64,000 nucleotides of DNA from Amorphoplanes friuliensis DSM 7358. Its GTDB lineage: Bacteria; Actinomycetota; Actinomycetes; Mycobacteriales; Micromonosporaceae. The notes beneath the pieces were generated by a model that saw only the letters and a program-made list of their open reading frames with translations, was not told the origin of the DNA and did no database searches. This document shows positions 7,941 to 16,269 of the stretch, piece after piece (the stretch's first letter is position 1; each line of letters starts with the position of its first letter). The DNA lies in the NCBI RefSeq assembly GCF_000494755.1, contig NC_022657.1, positions 3,262,001 to 3,326,000 of the forward strand, given 5' to 3'. The position numbers and the translations under genes are program-made.

Positions 7941-8876
7941 GGCTCGCAGCCGGTCGGCGAGAGCGATGACGCGGGCGCGGAGCTCCTCCGGGCGTTCGAT
8001 GACAAACGGCAGGTCGAGCGCGGCGAGCACCCCGGGCAGCCAGTCGAGGCTCTCCGCCCGGATCTCCACCCGCGCCCAGCCGTCGGAGTCGCGGTCGCCC
8101 ACCTCGGCGACGGTGGCCGGCAGCTGCCGGCGGATCTGGTCGAGTGTCCCCGCGACACGCAGGGTCACCTCGTGGCGGTACGCAGCACGGGCCATCGACG
8201 TGAGCACCCGTTCCGCAGGGTCGAGCCCGGCCGGCGGTACGAACGAGCCGGGCAGCACCCGCGCGTCCACGATGCGGTCGAGGCGGAACGTCCGGTCCTC
8301 ACCGAGGCCGGTGTCGACCCCGGTGACGTACCAGCGGCCGGAGTGGTTCACCAGCCCGTACGCGTGCAGGGTGCGGCCGGGGCCGGCGGCGTACCGGATG
8401 AGGAGGGGCCGGTGGTGCCGGACGGCGTCGGCCACCGTGAGCAGGATCCCGGTCGCGGGGGTGGGTGTGTCGCGGGGCTCGCTGGTGAAGGCCAGCGTGG
8501 TGAGGACGGAGTCCAGCCGGTCGGCGAGGCGCGGTGGCAGCACCCGCCGGATCTTCGCGGCCGCTGTCTCGCTCGCCGTGCCCGTTGCGGTGGCGAGTCC
8601 GGCGCGGCGGCCGGCGATCAGGCCGAGCAGCACGGCCAGCGCCTCGTCGTCGCTGAGCATGAGCGGTGGCAGGCGGTGGCCGGCCGCGAGCCGATATCCG
8701 CCGTACCGGCCGCGGACCGACTCGACCGGGATGTCGAGGTCGATCAGGTGGCCGACGTAGCGCCGGACGGTGCGCGGCTCGACACCCAGGCGGCCGGCGA
8801 GCTCGGTCATCGTCCGGACGCCGCCGGACTGGAGAAGTTCCAGCAGCGTGAGCACCTGTGCCGTGGATCGCACCAT
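7920..8876 (-). CDS. WYL-domain transcriptional regulator (YafY/DeoR-type)
   Basis: 318 aa from ATG 8876. An N-terminal HTH_11 domain (RSTAQVLTLLELLQSGGVRTMTELAGRLGVEPRTVRRYVGHL) is followed by a WYL domain (VRHHRPLLIRYAAGPGRTLHAYGLVNHSGRWYVTGVD, with the RTFRLDRI motif) and a WCX C-terminal segment. Such proteins sense ligands or nucleic-acid damage products and often repress a divergent neighbour. Here the neighbour is a VOC-family gene at 8971, with a large inverted repeat between them. The reading frame is also open upstream to 9011, but that extension would cross the operator and is not family-like. Confidence 0.9.
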   Translation of the reverse strand: MVRSTAQVLTLLELLQSGGVRTMTELAGRLGVEPRTVRRYVGHLIDLDIPVESVRGRYGGYRLAAGHRLPPLMLSDDEALAVLLGLIAGRRAGLATATGTASETAAAKIRRVLPPRLADRLDSVLTTLAFTSEPRDTPTPATGILLTVADAVRHHRPLLIRYAAGPGRTLHAYGLVNHSGRWYVTGVDTGLGEDRTFRLDRIVDARVLPGSFVPPAGLDPAERVLTSMARAAYRHEVTLRVAGTLDQIRRQLPATVAEVGDRDSDGWARVEIRAESLDWLPGVLAALDLPFVIERPEELRARVIALADRLRASADRPS

Positions 8877-8887
8877 GGTTCGAGACC

Positions 8888-8930
8888 CTAGCGAGAATAC
8901 TGGACCATTTCTGACCAGTATTGGTTCTAG
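8888..8930. promoter_or_regulatory. Operator-like inverted repeat between WYL regulator and VOC gene
   Basis: AATACTGG (8896-8903) and CCAGTATT (8915-8922) are perfect inverted arms with an 11-base spacer; CTAG at both outer edges (8888-8891, 8927-8930) extends the symmetry to 12 of 16 positions per arm. Arm length and central position between divergent genes indicate a dimeric repressor site, presumably for the WYL protein. Confidence 0.65.
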
Positions 8931-8970
8931 CGTCGATCCCGTCAGCAACCGACGATCAAGGAGCGACCCC

Positions 8971-9375
8971 ATGAACCTCGTCTCGATCCGCATCATCACC
9001 GGTGACATCAAGCGGCTCGTCGGCTTCTACGAGCAGGTCACCGGCGTGCAGGCCGCCTGGGGGAACGAGGAGTTCGCCGAGCTGCGTACCGGGCAGGGGA
9101 CGCTGGCGATCGGCAGCGAGCGCACGGTTCCGCTGTTTGCTCCCGGTGCCGCCCGGCCGGCCGACAACCACACCGCGATCATCGAGTTCCTGGTCGACGA
9201 CGTGGACGCCCGGTACGAGGCGGTGCGCGGCATCGTGACGGACTTCGTCAACGAGCCGACCACGATGCCGTGGGGAAACCGCTCCCTGCTCTTCCGCGAC
9301 CCCGACGGCAACCTGATCAACTTCTTCACGCCGGTGACCGCGGAGGCGCGGCTTCGTGCGGGCGCGACGATCTGA
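8971..9375 (+). CDS. VOC-family (glyoxalase/bleomycin resistance) protein
   Basis: 134 aa starting at ATG 8971, with AAGGAG upstream at 8958-8963. Two beta-alpha-beta-beta-beta modules are visible (SIRIITGDIKRLVGFYEQVTG; AIIEFLVDDVDARYEAV) ending in LLFRDPDGNLINFFTPV, the usual VOC close. Members bind a metal and act as isomerases, dioxygenases or antibiotic-binding proteins; the substrate cannot be read from sequence. Divergent expression with the WYL regulator across a strong inverted repeat suggests induction by a toxic small molecule. Confidence 0.88.
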   Translation: MNLVSIRIITGDIKRLVGFYEQVTGVQAAWGNEEFAELRTGQGTLAIGSERTVPLFAPGAARPADNHTAIIEFLVDDVDARYEAVRGIVTDFVNEPTTMPWGNRSLLFRDPDGNLINFFTPVTAEARLRAGATI

Positions 9376-9447
9376 CTTCACGGCGATGTTGCCGGCACAT
9401 CACCTGGTAGGCGCCCCGGAGTCGGCCGGCACGGGTTGGGTGGCGAC

Positions 9448-10902
9448 GTGCCCACCTCTCGTCGTACCTTCCTGGCCGGCGGCGCTGCTGCCGGTGTCGG
9501 TCTCACTGTTGCCGGTGCTGTCCCGTCCCTGGCGCAGGCCAGCCCGGGCCGCCCGCACCGGCCGGTCGCCAACGGCTCCGTGCCCTTCCCGCCGCTTGTC
9601 GACGACCCCGACGGCATCCTGGCCCTGCCCGAGGGTTTCAGCTACGCCGTCGTCACGCGGACCGGCGTCACCAAGCTCGACCGGGGCCAGGGCGTGACAC
9701 CGTCCGACCACGACGGCATGGCGGCCTACGACGCCGGTCGCGGCCGGTACACGCTCATCCAGAACCACGAGATCGACCCGGGCGCCGAGTTCGGTGTGCC
9801 GCACATCAAGGGCACGGTGTACGACCCGGGCGCCGTCGACGCCGGCGGCTGCACGGTGATCACCACCGACCGGACCGGCCGCAACCTCGGCGAGTTCGTC
9901 GCCCTCTCCGGCACCGCGTCCAACTGCGCCGGTGGCCCGACCCCGTGGGGCACCTGGCTGACCTGCGAGGAGACCGAGGACCGCGCCGGTGACCGGTGGG
10001 AGGAAGGCGATCGGGCCGGCGTCTTCCAGAAGGACCACGGCTACGTCTTCGAGGTCCGGGCCGACGGCACCGCCGACCCGCGGCCGATCAAGTGCCTGGG
10101 CCGGTACGCCCACGAGGCCCTGGCCATCGACCGGGACCGCACGCACATCTACCTGTCCGAGGACGCCGACCAGCCCAACGGCCTCTTCTACCGGTGGACC
10201 GCACCGCGCGGCGTCAAGGTCGGCCCCGGCGTGCTCACCCGGCTCGCCCCGACCGCCGGTGTCCTCGCCGCCATGCAGATCATCATGGACGACGGATCCG
10301 TCCTGCCGGACGTCGCCTATCTGACCTCCGCCCAGCTCGGTCGGCCCTTCCCCGTCCGCTGGATCGACGTTCCCGAGCGCGACGCGAAGACCACTCCGGT
10401 ACGCGAGCAGTTCGCGAACGACAAGGTCACGCGCGGTCGCAAGTTCGAAGGCGTGTGGGGCACCGACGAGGGCGTCTACGTCGTCAACTCGTACGCGTGG
10501 GAGGACGGCGAGCTGCCGGCCGACGCCGCCCCGCACGACGGCATGGTCTGGTTCTACAACTACAGCGCCGAGACGATCCAGCTGGTGACCTACTTCCCGC
10601 ACCAGGCCACGGCCGAGGAGGGCGCGCCGGCGAAGTACACCGACCTGACCTTCGACGGCCCGGACAACGTGACCGTGACGCCGTGGGGGAGCCTCGTGCT
10701 CGCCGAGGACGGTGCCGGAGCATCGCACGTCCTGAGCTCGTTCCCGGGTGGCCCGACGTACGCCATCGCCCGCAACCAGCTCAACGACTCGGAGTTCTGC
10801 GGCCCGACGTTCACCGCCGACGGCAAGGTGCTCTTCGTCAACATGCAGGACCCCGGTCTCACCCTGGCCATCACCGGCCCGTGGCAGAAGTACCTGGGCT
10901 GA
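9448..10902 (+). CDS. Secreted PhoX-type alkaline phosphatase (DUF839)
   Basis: 484 aa from GTG 9448, chosen because GGGTGG precedes it and it begins directly with the twin-arginine motif SRRTFLAGGAAAG; an in-frame TTG at 9436 is less likely. The body matches the PhoX/DUF839 beta-propeller: SDHDGMAAY, TLIQNHEIDPGAEFG, GGPTPWGTWLTCEETED, YAHEALAIDRDRTHIYLSEDAD, and the C-terminal FVNMQDPG. PhoX enzymes are Tat-exported, use calcium and iron, and release phosphate from phosphomonoesters. The secreted phospholipase C nearby would feed the same phosphate-scavenging role. It converges with the patatin gene. Confidence 0.88.
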   Translation: MPTSRRTFLAGGAAAGVGLTVAGAVPSLAQASPGRPHRPVANGSVPFPPLVDDPDGILALPEGFSYAVVTRTGVTKLDRGQGVTPSDHDGMAAYDAGRGRYTLIQNHEIDPGAEFGVPHIKGTVYDPGAVDAGGCTVITTDRTGRNLGEFVALSGTASNCAGGPTPWGTWLTCEETEDRAGDRWEEGDRAGVFQKDHGYVFEVRADGTADPRPIKCLGRYAHEALAIDRDRTHIYLSEDADQPNGLFYRWTAPRGVKVGPGVLTRLAPTAGVLAAMQIIMDDGSVLPDVAYLTSAQLGRPFPVRWIDVPERDAKTTPVREQFANDKVTRGRKFEGVWGTDEGVYVVNSYAWEDGELPADAAPHDGMVWFYNYSAETIQLVTYFPHQATAEEGAPAKYTDLTFDGPDNVTVTPWGSLVLAEDGAGASHVLSSFPGGPTYAIARNQLNDSEFCGPTFTADGKVLFVNMQDPGLTLAITGPWQKYLG

Positions 10903-10918
10903 CCGCTTCCGCGGTGGG

Positions 10919-11752
10919 TCAGCCGAGCCAGACGGCGGCGACCTCGGGTGCCACACGGTGGCCCTGAGCGATCGCCGCCTCGATGGCCGGCTCCCACCGC
11001 GTCGCGTCGAACGGGTTCGGTCCGAGTGCCGCCAGAGCCAGGTCGTCCGGGGCCACCAGGGCGACCTTCGACCGTTGCCGCAGACCGTCGATCTCGGCCG
11101 CCGGAGCACCACGCATCCGGACCGGGGCCAGCGGCGCCAGCACCACTACCCGCCGTGCCTCGGCGGCGAGGTCGGCGTTGGTCCCGGACCGGACCCCGCC
11201 GTCCATGTACGGCCTGCCGTCGATCGTCACCGCCGGGAAGATGCACGGCACCGCACAACTCGCCGCGACAGCACGGCGCAGCGACACCCCGGACGACCGG
11301 TCCCACACCACCGGCTCCCCGCTCCCGGCATCCACCGCCGTGATCAGGAGGCGTCGCTCGGGCCACTGCTGCACCGGCAACCGCCGCGCCAGCGACTCCA
11401 CGTACGGCTCCTCCGCGATGACGTTCGCGCTCACGGCGAGAGCACCCACCGCCGCGCGGATCGCCGCCGGGTCGCGCTCCTCGTCGTTGAGCAGGGCGTA
11501 CGCCTGCGCCCCGCGAGCCCAGTCGGGCCGGATCGGCGGATCGGAGGCGCCCAGCCGCGCCTCGAGCCGCTGCGCGTCGACCGGATCGACGCCGGCCGTG
11601 ATCAGGGTGCCGGTCACCGAACCGGCCGACGTCCCGACAACCAGGCCGGCGTCCGTCAGATCGACGCCGGCCTCGCGCAGCCCGGTGATCAGACCCAGGT
11701 GCCAGGCAATTCCCGTGATGCCGCCGGCACCGAGCACAAGTGCGGTTTCCAT
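10919..11752 (-). CDS. Patatin-like phospholipase (RssA type)
   Basis: 277 aa. The oxyanion-hole motif GAGGITG (residues 8-14), the nucleophile elbow GTSAG with Ser42, and the catalytic aspartate in MDGGVRSG make a complete Ser-Asp dyad. It should hydrolyse acyl ester bonds of lipids in the cytoplasm; no signal peptide is present. Bacterial relatives of this size are called RssA-like, with physiological substrates unknown. It follows the leftward phospholipase C gene after 35 bases, so the two could be co-transcribed in a lipid-turnover unit. Confidence 0.88.
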   Translation of the reverse strand: METALVLGAGGITGIAWHLGLITGLREAGVDLTDAGLVVGTSAGSVTGTLITAGVDPVDAQRLEARLGASDPPIRPDWARGAQAYALLNDEERDPAAIRAAVGALAVSANVIAEEPYVESLARRLPVQQWPERRLLITAVDAGSGEPVVWDRSSGVSLRRAVAASCAVPCIFPAVTIDGRPYMDGGVRSGTNADLAAEARRVVVLAPLAPVRMRGAPAAEIDGLRQRSKVALVAPDDLALAALGPNPFDATRWEPAIEAAIAQGHRVAPEVAAVWLG

Positions 11753-11787
11753 GATCTAACCCTGACACGCCGTCCGGCGGTGGTGCC

Positions 11788-13857
11788 TCACACCAGGCCG
11801 CCCATCGCGGGATCACTGATGCTGTCTCGACCGTTCTCCAGGTGCCCCGCGTACTGCCTGCGCAGCGTCCGGCCGGAGATCGTCAGGTCGTACCAGCCGC
11901 GGGTGCGGGTGGTGCTCCACGTCCGGGTGGCCGACTGTCCCCGGCGCAGGGTCAGCCTGGTCTGCCGCCCCGTGTACGCGTCGAGGACGGTGACCTGCGC
12001 CGAACGGTCCCCGGGGTTCCGCAGCACCAGGGTGATCTTCTCGCCGGCGCTGTCGTCCAGGGCCGTGACGTCGATCTCGGTGTCGCGCGCCGCGCCCCCG
12101 AAGGCGCGGTGAAAGCCGTTGGGCCCGTGCACCGCGACGTCGTAGCCGTCCGCGGCGGCCCAGGTGCCGGTCAGCGTCTTGCCGGGCTCGACCGTGTAGG
12201 TGCGCGGCTCCTCGCCGTCCGCGGCGGACCGGGCCAGGAAGACCGCGGCAGCACGCCCGGTGTTGCGGAACGTCACGGTGAGCGTGTTGTTGTCGGCGGT
12301 GGCGTCGGCGTGCAGCGTGTACGGCAGGGCGCGCGCCGGGCGTACCCCCGGCTCCTGCTGTGGCACCTGCTGGTCGACCGGCGGGACCGGCGGCTCGTCG
12401 GGATGCCGGACCAGCTCCTCGGGCTGGAACTCCACCGTGCCCGGCAGTCGCACCGGCCGCCGGTTCGGTGCCCGGAAGTCGAAGGCGCCGGTGAGATCGC
12501 CGGTCACCGCGCGCCGCCACGGCGTGATGTTGGATTCGACGAGGTCGGCGTTCCCACCGGCGAAGCGCGCCTCCAGGAACCGGATCAGCGAGGTGTGGTC
12601 GAAGAGCTGAGAGTTGACCCAGCCGCCCCGCGACCACGGCGACACCACGATCATGGGCACGCGTACGCCCAGCCCGTACGGTCCGGCACCGTTCGCCGGG
12701 TCGCCGGGGTAGATCTCATGCGTGGTGGGAACCGTCGAAGCGCCCTGCGCAGCCGACACGGGCGGTGTCGGCGGCACGAGATGATCGAAGAAGCCACCGT
12801 CCTCGTCGTACGTGATGAACAGGGCCATCCTGCTCCACACCTCGGGATGGGCGGCCAGGATGTCGATGACCTGCGAGATGTACCAGGCGCCGTAGGACGG
12901 TTCCCAGTTCGGGTGCTCGGTGTAGGCCTCCGGTGCGACGATCCAGGACACCGACGGCAGCCGGCCCTGCTCGACGTCGGCGCGGAAGTCGCTCAGCAGC
13001 GCCAGCGGGTCACGGCCCAGGGCCTTGACCTCGGTGCCTCGCTTGGCCCTGTCCGCCAGCGGCTGACCCGGCGCGGCGTTCTGATACTGGTGGAAGTACA
13101 GCAGCGAGTTGTCGCCGTAGTTGCCGATGTACGGATCCCGCGTCCAGCCCCACGATCCCGCGGTGTTCAGGCCGTCGCCGATGTCCTGGTAGACCCGCCA
13201 GGAGACGCCGTTGCGCTCCAGCCGTTCCGGGTAGGTGGACCAGTCGTACCCGGCCTCGGCATTGTTGATCACTGGGCCGCCGCCGCGGCCGTCGTTGCCG
13301 ACCCACCCCGACCACATGTGATAGCGGTTGGGGTCGGTGGGTCCGAGCAGCGAGCAGTGGTAGTTGTCGCACACGGTGAAGGCATCCGCCAGCGCGGACT
13401 GGTACGGCAGGTCCTTGCGCGTGTGGTAGGTCATCGTCGTGACGCCCTTGCTGGGCACCCACTGGTCGTACCGGCCGTTGTTCCAGGCCGCGTGGCCGTC
13501 GTTCCAGCCGTGCGGCGGGTCGGGCAGGTAGGTCTGGCCGAGGTCGGGCACCTCCGGCCGGAACGGCAACAGTTCTTTGCCGTCGGCCCCGGCCGGCTGG
13601 TGCCACACGCTGCGACCCGACGGCAGCCGGACCGGGTGCGGGTCGGCGAAGCCCCGCACACCGCGTAGGGTGCCGAAGTAGTGGTCGAACGAGCGGTTCT
13701 CCTGCATCAGGATGATGACGTGCTCGACATCGGCGATCGAACCGGTGCGGTTGTTCGCCGGGATGGCCAGAGCTTTGCTGAGGTCCAGCGGCAGCGCCGC
13801 GGCGGCGGCCGGCAGACCGGCCATTCTCAGGAACGTGCGGCGATCGACGGTACCCAT
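11788..13857 (-). CDS. Secreted phospholipase C, phosphocholine-preferring type
   Basis: 689 aa from ATG 13857, with GAAGGG upstream. The N-terminus DRRTFLRMAGLPAAAAALPL is a Tat signal. The phosphoesterase domain shows HVIILMQENRSFDHYFGTLRGVRGF, PNRYHMWSG, and FITYDEDGGFFDHLVPP, the residues that hold the catalytic metal centre. Two C-terminal beta-sandwich domains (DUF756-like) follow after about residue 500. It should cleave phosphatidylcholine or related lipids outside the cell to diacylglycerol and phosphorylated head group, often induced by phosphate shortage. Longer in-frame starts up to 13965 do not add a better signal peptide. Confidence 0.93.
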   Translation of the reverse strand: MGTVDRRTFLRMAGLPAAAAALPLDLSKALAIPANNRTGSIADVEHVIILMQENRSFDHYFGTLRGVRGFADPHPVRLPSGRSVWHQPAGADGKELLPFRPEVPDLGQTYLPDPPHGWNDGHAAWNNGRYDQWVPSKGVTTMTYHTRKDLPYQSALADAFTVCDNYHCSLLGPTDPNRYHMWSGWVGNDGRGGGPVINNAEAGYDWSTYPERLERNGVSWRVYQDIGDGLNTAGSWGWTRDPYIGNYGDNSLLYFHQYQNAAPGQPLADRAKRGTEVKALGRDPLALLSDFRADVEQGRLPSVSWIVAPEAYTEHPNWEPSYGAWYISQVIDILAAHPEVWSRMALFITYDEDGGFFDHLVPPTPPVSAAQGASTVPTTHEIYPGDPANGAGPYGLGVRVPMIVVSPWSRGGWVNSQLFDHTSLIRFLEARFAGGNADLVESNITPWRRAVTGDLTGAFDFRAPNRRPVRLPGTVEFQPEELVRHPDEPPVPPVDQQVPQQEPGVRPARALPYTLHADATADNNTLTVTFRNTGRAAAVFLARSAADGEEPRTYTVEPGKTLTGTWAAADGYDVAVHGPNGFHRAFGGAARDTEIDVTALDDSAGEKITLVLRNPGDRSAQVTVLDAYTGRQTRLTLRRGQSATRTWSTTRTRGWYDLTISGRTLRRQYAGHLENGRDSISDPAMGGLV

Positions 13858-14028
13858 GCCGGACCCTTCGGTGGCGTCAGTTGCTTCCTGCAAACGCAAG
13901 CTGACGTCCCGAACGCGGGCGGCGGCGAAATGGTGAGCGACATCGAAGCAAAGCGATGCCGACAACCTGACCCACGCCGTCGCCCGATCAGGCTGTCCGG
14001 CAGATCGGTGATCGCTGATACGGGGGCG

Positions 14029-15213
14029 TCAGGTCCAGTAGAGGATGCGGCAGGACGGCAGGCGGGTGGCGAGTTCGGTGTGGAAGAAGGTGCGCAGCTC
14101 GGCCATGGTGGCGGCCGGGTAGACGTACTTCACCGCGCCGAACTTGCCGTGTTTGCGGCTGCGGGACTCCTCGTCCATCTCCAGCTTGGTGCGGGGGTAC
14201 CAGCCCAGCAGCACCTCCTTGCTGCCCGGGGTGAAGCGGTGGGTGATCAGCTCGGCGGTCAGGTCCAGGCCGGGGACGTCGCGGACCGCGTCGGCGATGC
14301 CGTCCAGCAGTTCGGTGTAGTGGTCGCGCCAGTCCGGGACGGCGATGATCGGGGCGATCGTGACGCCGACCGGGTAGCCGTCCCGGGCGAGGCGGCGCAG
14401 CGCGGCGAGGCGGTCCTCCAGGCGGCTGGTGCCGCCCTCGACCCGGGTGGTCACCGGCTTGCAGTTCACACTGAGCCGTACCCGGGTACGCCCGTGGTGC
14501 GGCAGCCCGACGAAGGTGTCCACGTCGTCGAACTTGGTGGTCCAGCGCAGTTGCACCGGGGCGTCCCAGGCGCCGAAGTGCTCGACCGCGCGCCGCCAGC
14601 TGCCGGTGAGGTGCTCCAGGGCCAGCGGGTCGGTGTAGCAGGACGCCTCGAACGTGGTGCCCTCGTCGCGGCGAGCGTCCCGCCGGCTGGTGATGGTGCC
14701 GCGACCTTCGTAGTCGGCCAGTCCGGCGAGGATGTCGTCGAGGTCGGCGTACACGCGGGTGACCGGTGGCCCGGACAGTGAGCCGGCGAGATAGCAGTAC
14801 TGGCAGTGCGCCGGGCAGCCCTCGGCCAGGTCGAAACGCCAATCGGCGCTGGGTGCGATGGGCTGCAGTTTGCGGCGGGACGGCGGGCTGACCACGATCG
14901 CCATGGTGGCTTTGGCCCGGGCGTACGTTTCACGGTCGGTCTCGCCGCGCAGACCGGTGAGCCGGTTGCTGCGCAGGCGCTCGACCTCGATGCCCTGGCT
15001 CTCGACCAGTTCCATGATCCGCCGGCCGTGCGCGTGGTCGTAGGCGGCCGGGGTGGCCACCACCCGTTTCGGTGTCCATCGCCGGGCCGGGCGCGCGGGT
15101 GGCGCCACCGCCGCCAGGTCGTGGGTGGCGGCGGCCTCCCCGCTGGCGCTGTGGGGTGCTGCCGGTGCGGCGGGCGCCAGCGGCTGGTTCAGGTCGATCC
15201 CGGTGAGCGGCAC
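14029..15213 (-). CDS. splB: Spore photoproduct lyase family radical SAM protein
   Basis: 394 aa from GTG 15213. The cluster motif CPAHCQYCY gives Cys133, Cys137 and Cys140 (CxxxCxxC) for the [4Fe-4S]/SAM centre. FEASCYTDPLALEHLT (Cys192) aligns with the hydrogen-donor cysteine region of Bacillus SplB, from memory of that enzyme. NCKPVTTRVEGGT and the C-terminal LPSCRILYWT also fit the family. SplB repairs the thymine dimer called spore photoproduct. Compared with Bacillus SplB (about 342 aa) the protein has an extra proline/alanine-rich N-terminal stretch of about 45 residues. Presence of the presumed catalytic cysteine argues for a real lyase rather than only a fold relative. Confidence 0.82.
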   Translation of the reverse strand: MPLTGIDLNQPLAPAAPAAPHSASGEAAATHDLAAVAPPARPARRWTPKRVVATPAAYDHAHGRRIMELVESQGIEVERLRSNRLTGLRGETDRETYARAKATMAIVVSPPSRRKLQPIAPSADWRFDLAEGCPAHCQYCYLAGSLSGPPVTRVYADLDDILAGLADYEGRGTITSRRDARRDEGTTFEASCYTDPLALEHLTGSWRRAVEHFGAWDAPVQLRWTTKFDDVDTFVGLPHHGRTRVRLSVNCKPVTTRVEGGTSRLEDRLAALRRLARDGYPVGVTIAPIIAVPDWRDHYTELLDGIADAVRDVPGLDLTAELITHRFTPGSKEVLLGWYPRTKLEMDEESRSRKHGKFGAVKYVYPAATMAELRTFFHTELATRLPSCRILYWT

Positions 15214-15291
15214 CGCTGAGGACTACCCTGACCTGGACCGATCTACCGTGCGCCGGCAATTCGGTGGTCAGGGGCGGCTGCGCGGGCGAGC

Positions 15292-16227
15292 ATGGTCGCC
15301 ATGGCGAAGCCTCTGCAGGGTGGTCTGCCGCCGGTGGGGGCGGTGACCGGGCCCGTGGTGGAGATCGCCTGTGACGAGTCCGGCTTCTCCGGCACCAACC
15401 TGCTCGACCCGGTCACCCCGGTGATCACACACGCGAGTGTCGACCTGGGTGTGGGCGAGGCCGTTGCCCTGATCGACGAGCTGCGGTCGCGGTTCGGCTA
15501 TTCACCGGACGAGCTCAAGTCGGGGCGGTTCCTGCGCGGCCCGTACGCGGGTGAGGCGCTGGACCGGTTTGTCGCAGCGTTGGACGGGCGGGCGCACGTG
15601 CACCTCGTCGACAAGGAGTTCTTCCTGGTCACCCGGCTGGTCGACCTGTTCCTGGCCGAGCCGTCCTACGGCGCCGGGACGAGCCTGACCGGGGACCAGC
15701 GGGCAGCGGCCCACACCCTGCACCGCGCCGGCCGCGCGGCCGGTCCGGCCTGGGACGCCTTCCTCGTGGCCTTCGTCGAGATGGTCCGGACCAAGCACCG
15801 CCGCCGGCCCGACCGCCGTTCCTTCGAGCTGTTCTTCCAAGCCAGGGACGCGCTGGCCGAGACCGCGCCGGCCTGGGAGGACGAGCTCGACCGCGCCCAC
15901 GTGTGGCACGTCCTGAACCGTCTCTACGACGATCCGTCCGTGCCGCCGCCCCTGGAACCGCTGCTCCCGGCGCTGGCCGAGACGGTGCTGTTCTGGAGCG
16001 CCGGGCAGCGGCGGGTCCTGGTCTTCCACGACGAGCAGAGCGCCCTCACGGCGGGCAGGTTGCGGCGGCTGCAGCAGGCGCTCGCCGACGACACCGGGGT
16101 GTCGCCGCTGGCCGGCCTGGTGTCCGTCGACTCCCGCGACGATCCCCGGGTGCAGGTCGCCGACCTCCTCGCCGGGGTGGCCCGGCGGCTGCCGCGGACC
16201 GTCGGCTCCCTGAGCGACCAGCGGTGA
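15292..16227 (+). CDS. DUF3800-like protein (RNase H-like fold predicted)
   Basis: 311 aa; ATG 15292 or ATG 15301. VEIACDESGFSG near residue 24 supplies the N-terminal acidic D-E pair, VLVFHDEQSAL around 240 a second acidic site, and the C-terminal PRVQVADLLAGVARRL matches the family ending. DUF3800 proteins have a predicted RNase H-like core and are found near mobile and defence genes, but the activity is not known. It is divergent from the spore photoproduct lyase gene with a 78-base gap. Nothing else nearby suggests defence, so no such role is claimed. Confidence 0.6.
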   Translation: MVAMAKPLQGGLPPVGAVTGPVVEIACDESGFSGTNLLDPVTPVITHASVDLGVGEAVALIDELRSRFGYSPDELKSGRFLRGPYAGEALDRFVAALDGRAHVHLVDKEFFLVTRLVDLFLAEPSYGAGTSLTGDQRAAAHTLHRAGRAAGPAWDAFLVAFVEMVRTKHRRRPDRRSFELFFQARDALAETAPAWEDELDRAHVWHVLNRLYDDPSVPPPLEPLLPALAETVLFWSAGQRRVLVFHDEQSALTAGRLRRLQQALADDTGVSPLAGLVSVDSRDDPRVQVADLLAGVARRLPRTVGSLSDQR

Positions 16228-16269
16228 CAGACCCCGACCTGCACGGCATGCGCCTCGGCCAGGCGACCG

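Noticed and set aside
9376-9404. Possible PHO-box direct repeats upstream of the PhoX gene (CTTCACG, TGTTGCC, CATCACC at 11-base spacing)
   Set aside because: Spacing fits a Streptomyces-type PHO box, but each unit matches GTTCACC at only four or five of seven positions, and no convincing copy lies upstream of the phospholipase C gene. Too weak to annotate.
13858-14028. Imperfect inverted repeat (GTCAGTTGC and GCAAGCTGAC) upstream of the phospholipase C gene
   Set aside because: The arms differ by one inserted base and the symmetry is weak. It could be an operator, but there is no adjacent regulator to support it.
15292-16227. DUF3800-like protein as part of a defence island
   Set aside because: Neighbours are the spore photoproduct lyase homologue and an SMP-30 lactonase. 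No restriction, toxin-antitoxin, integrase or phage gene is close, so context gives no support.
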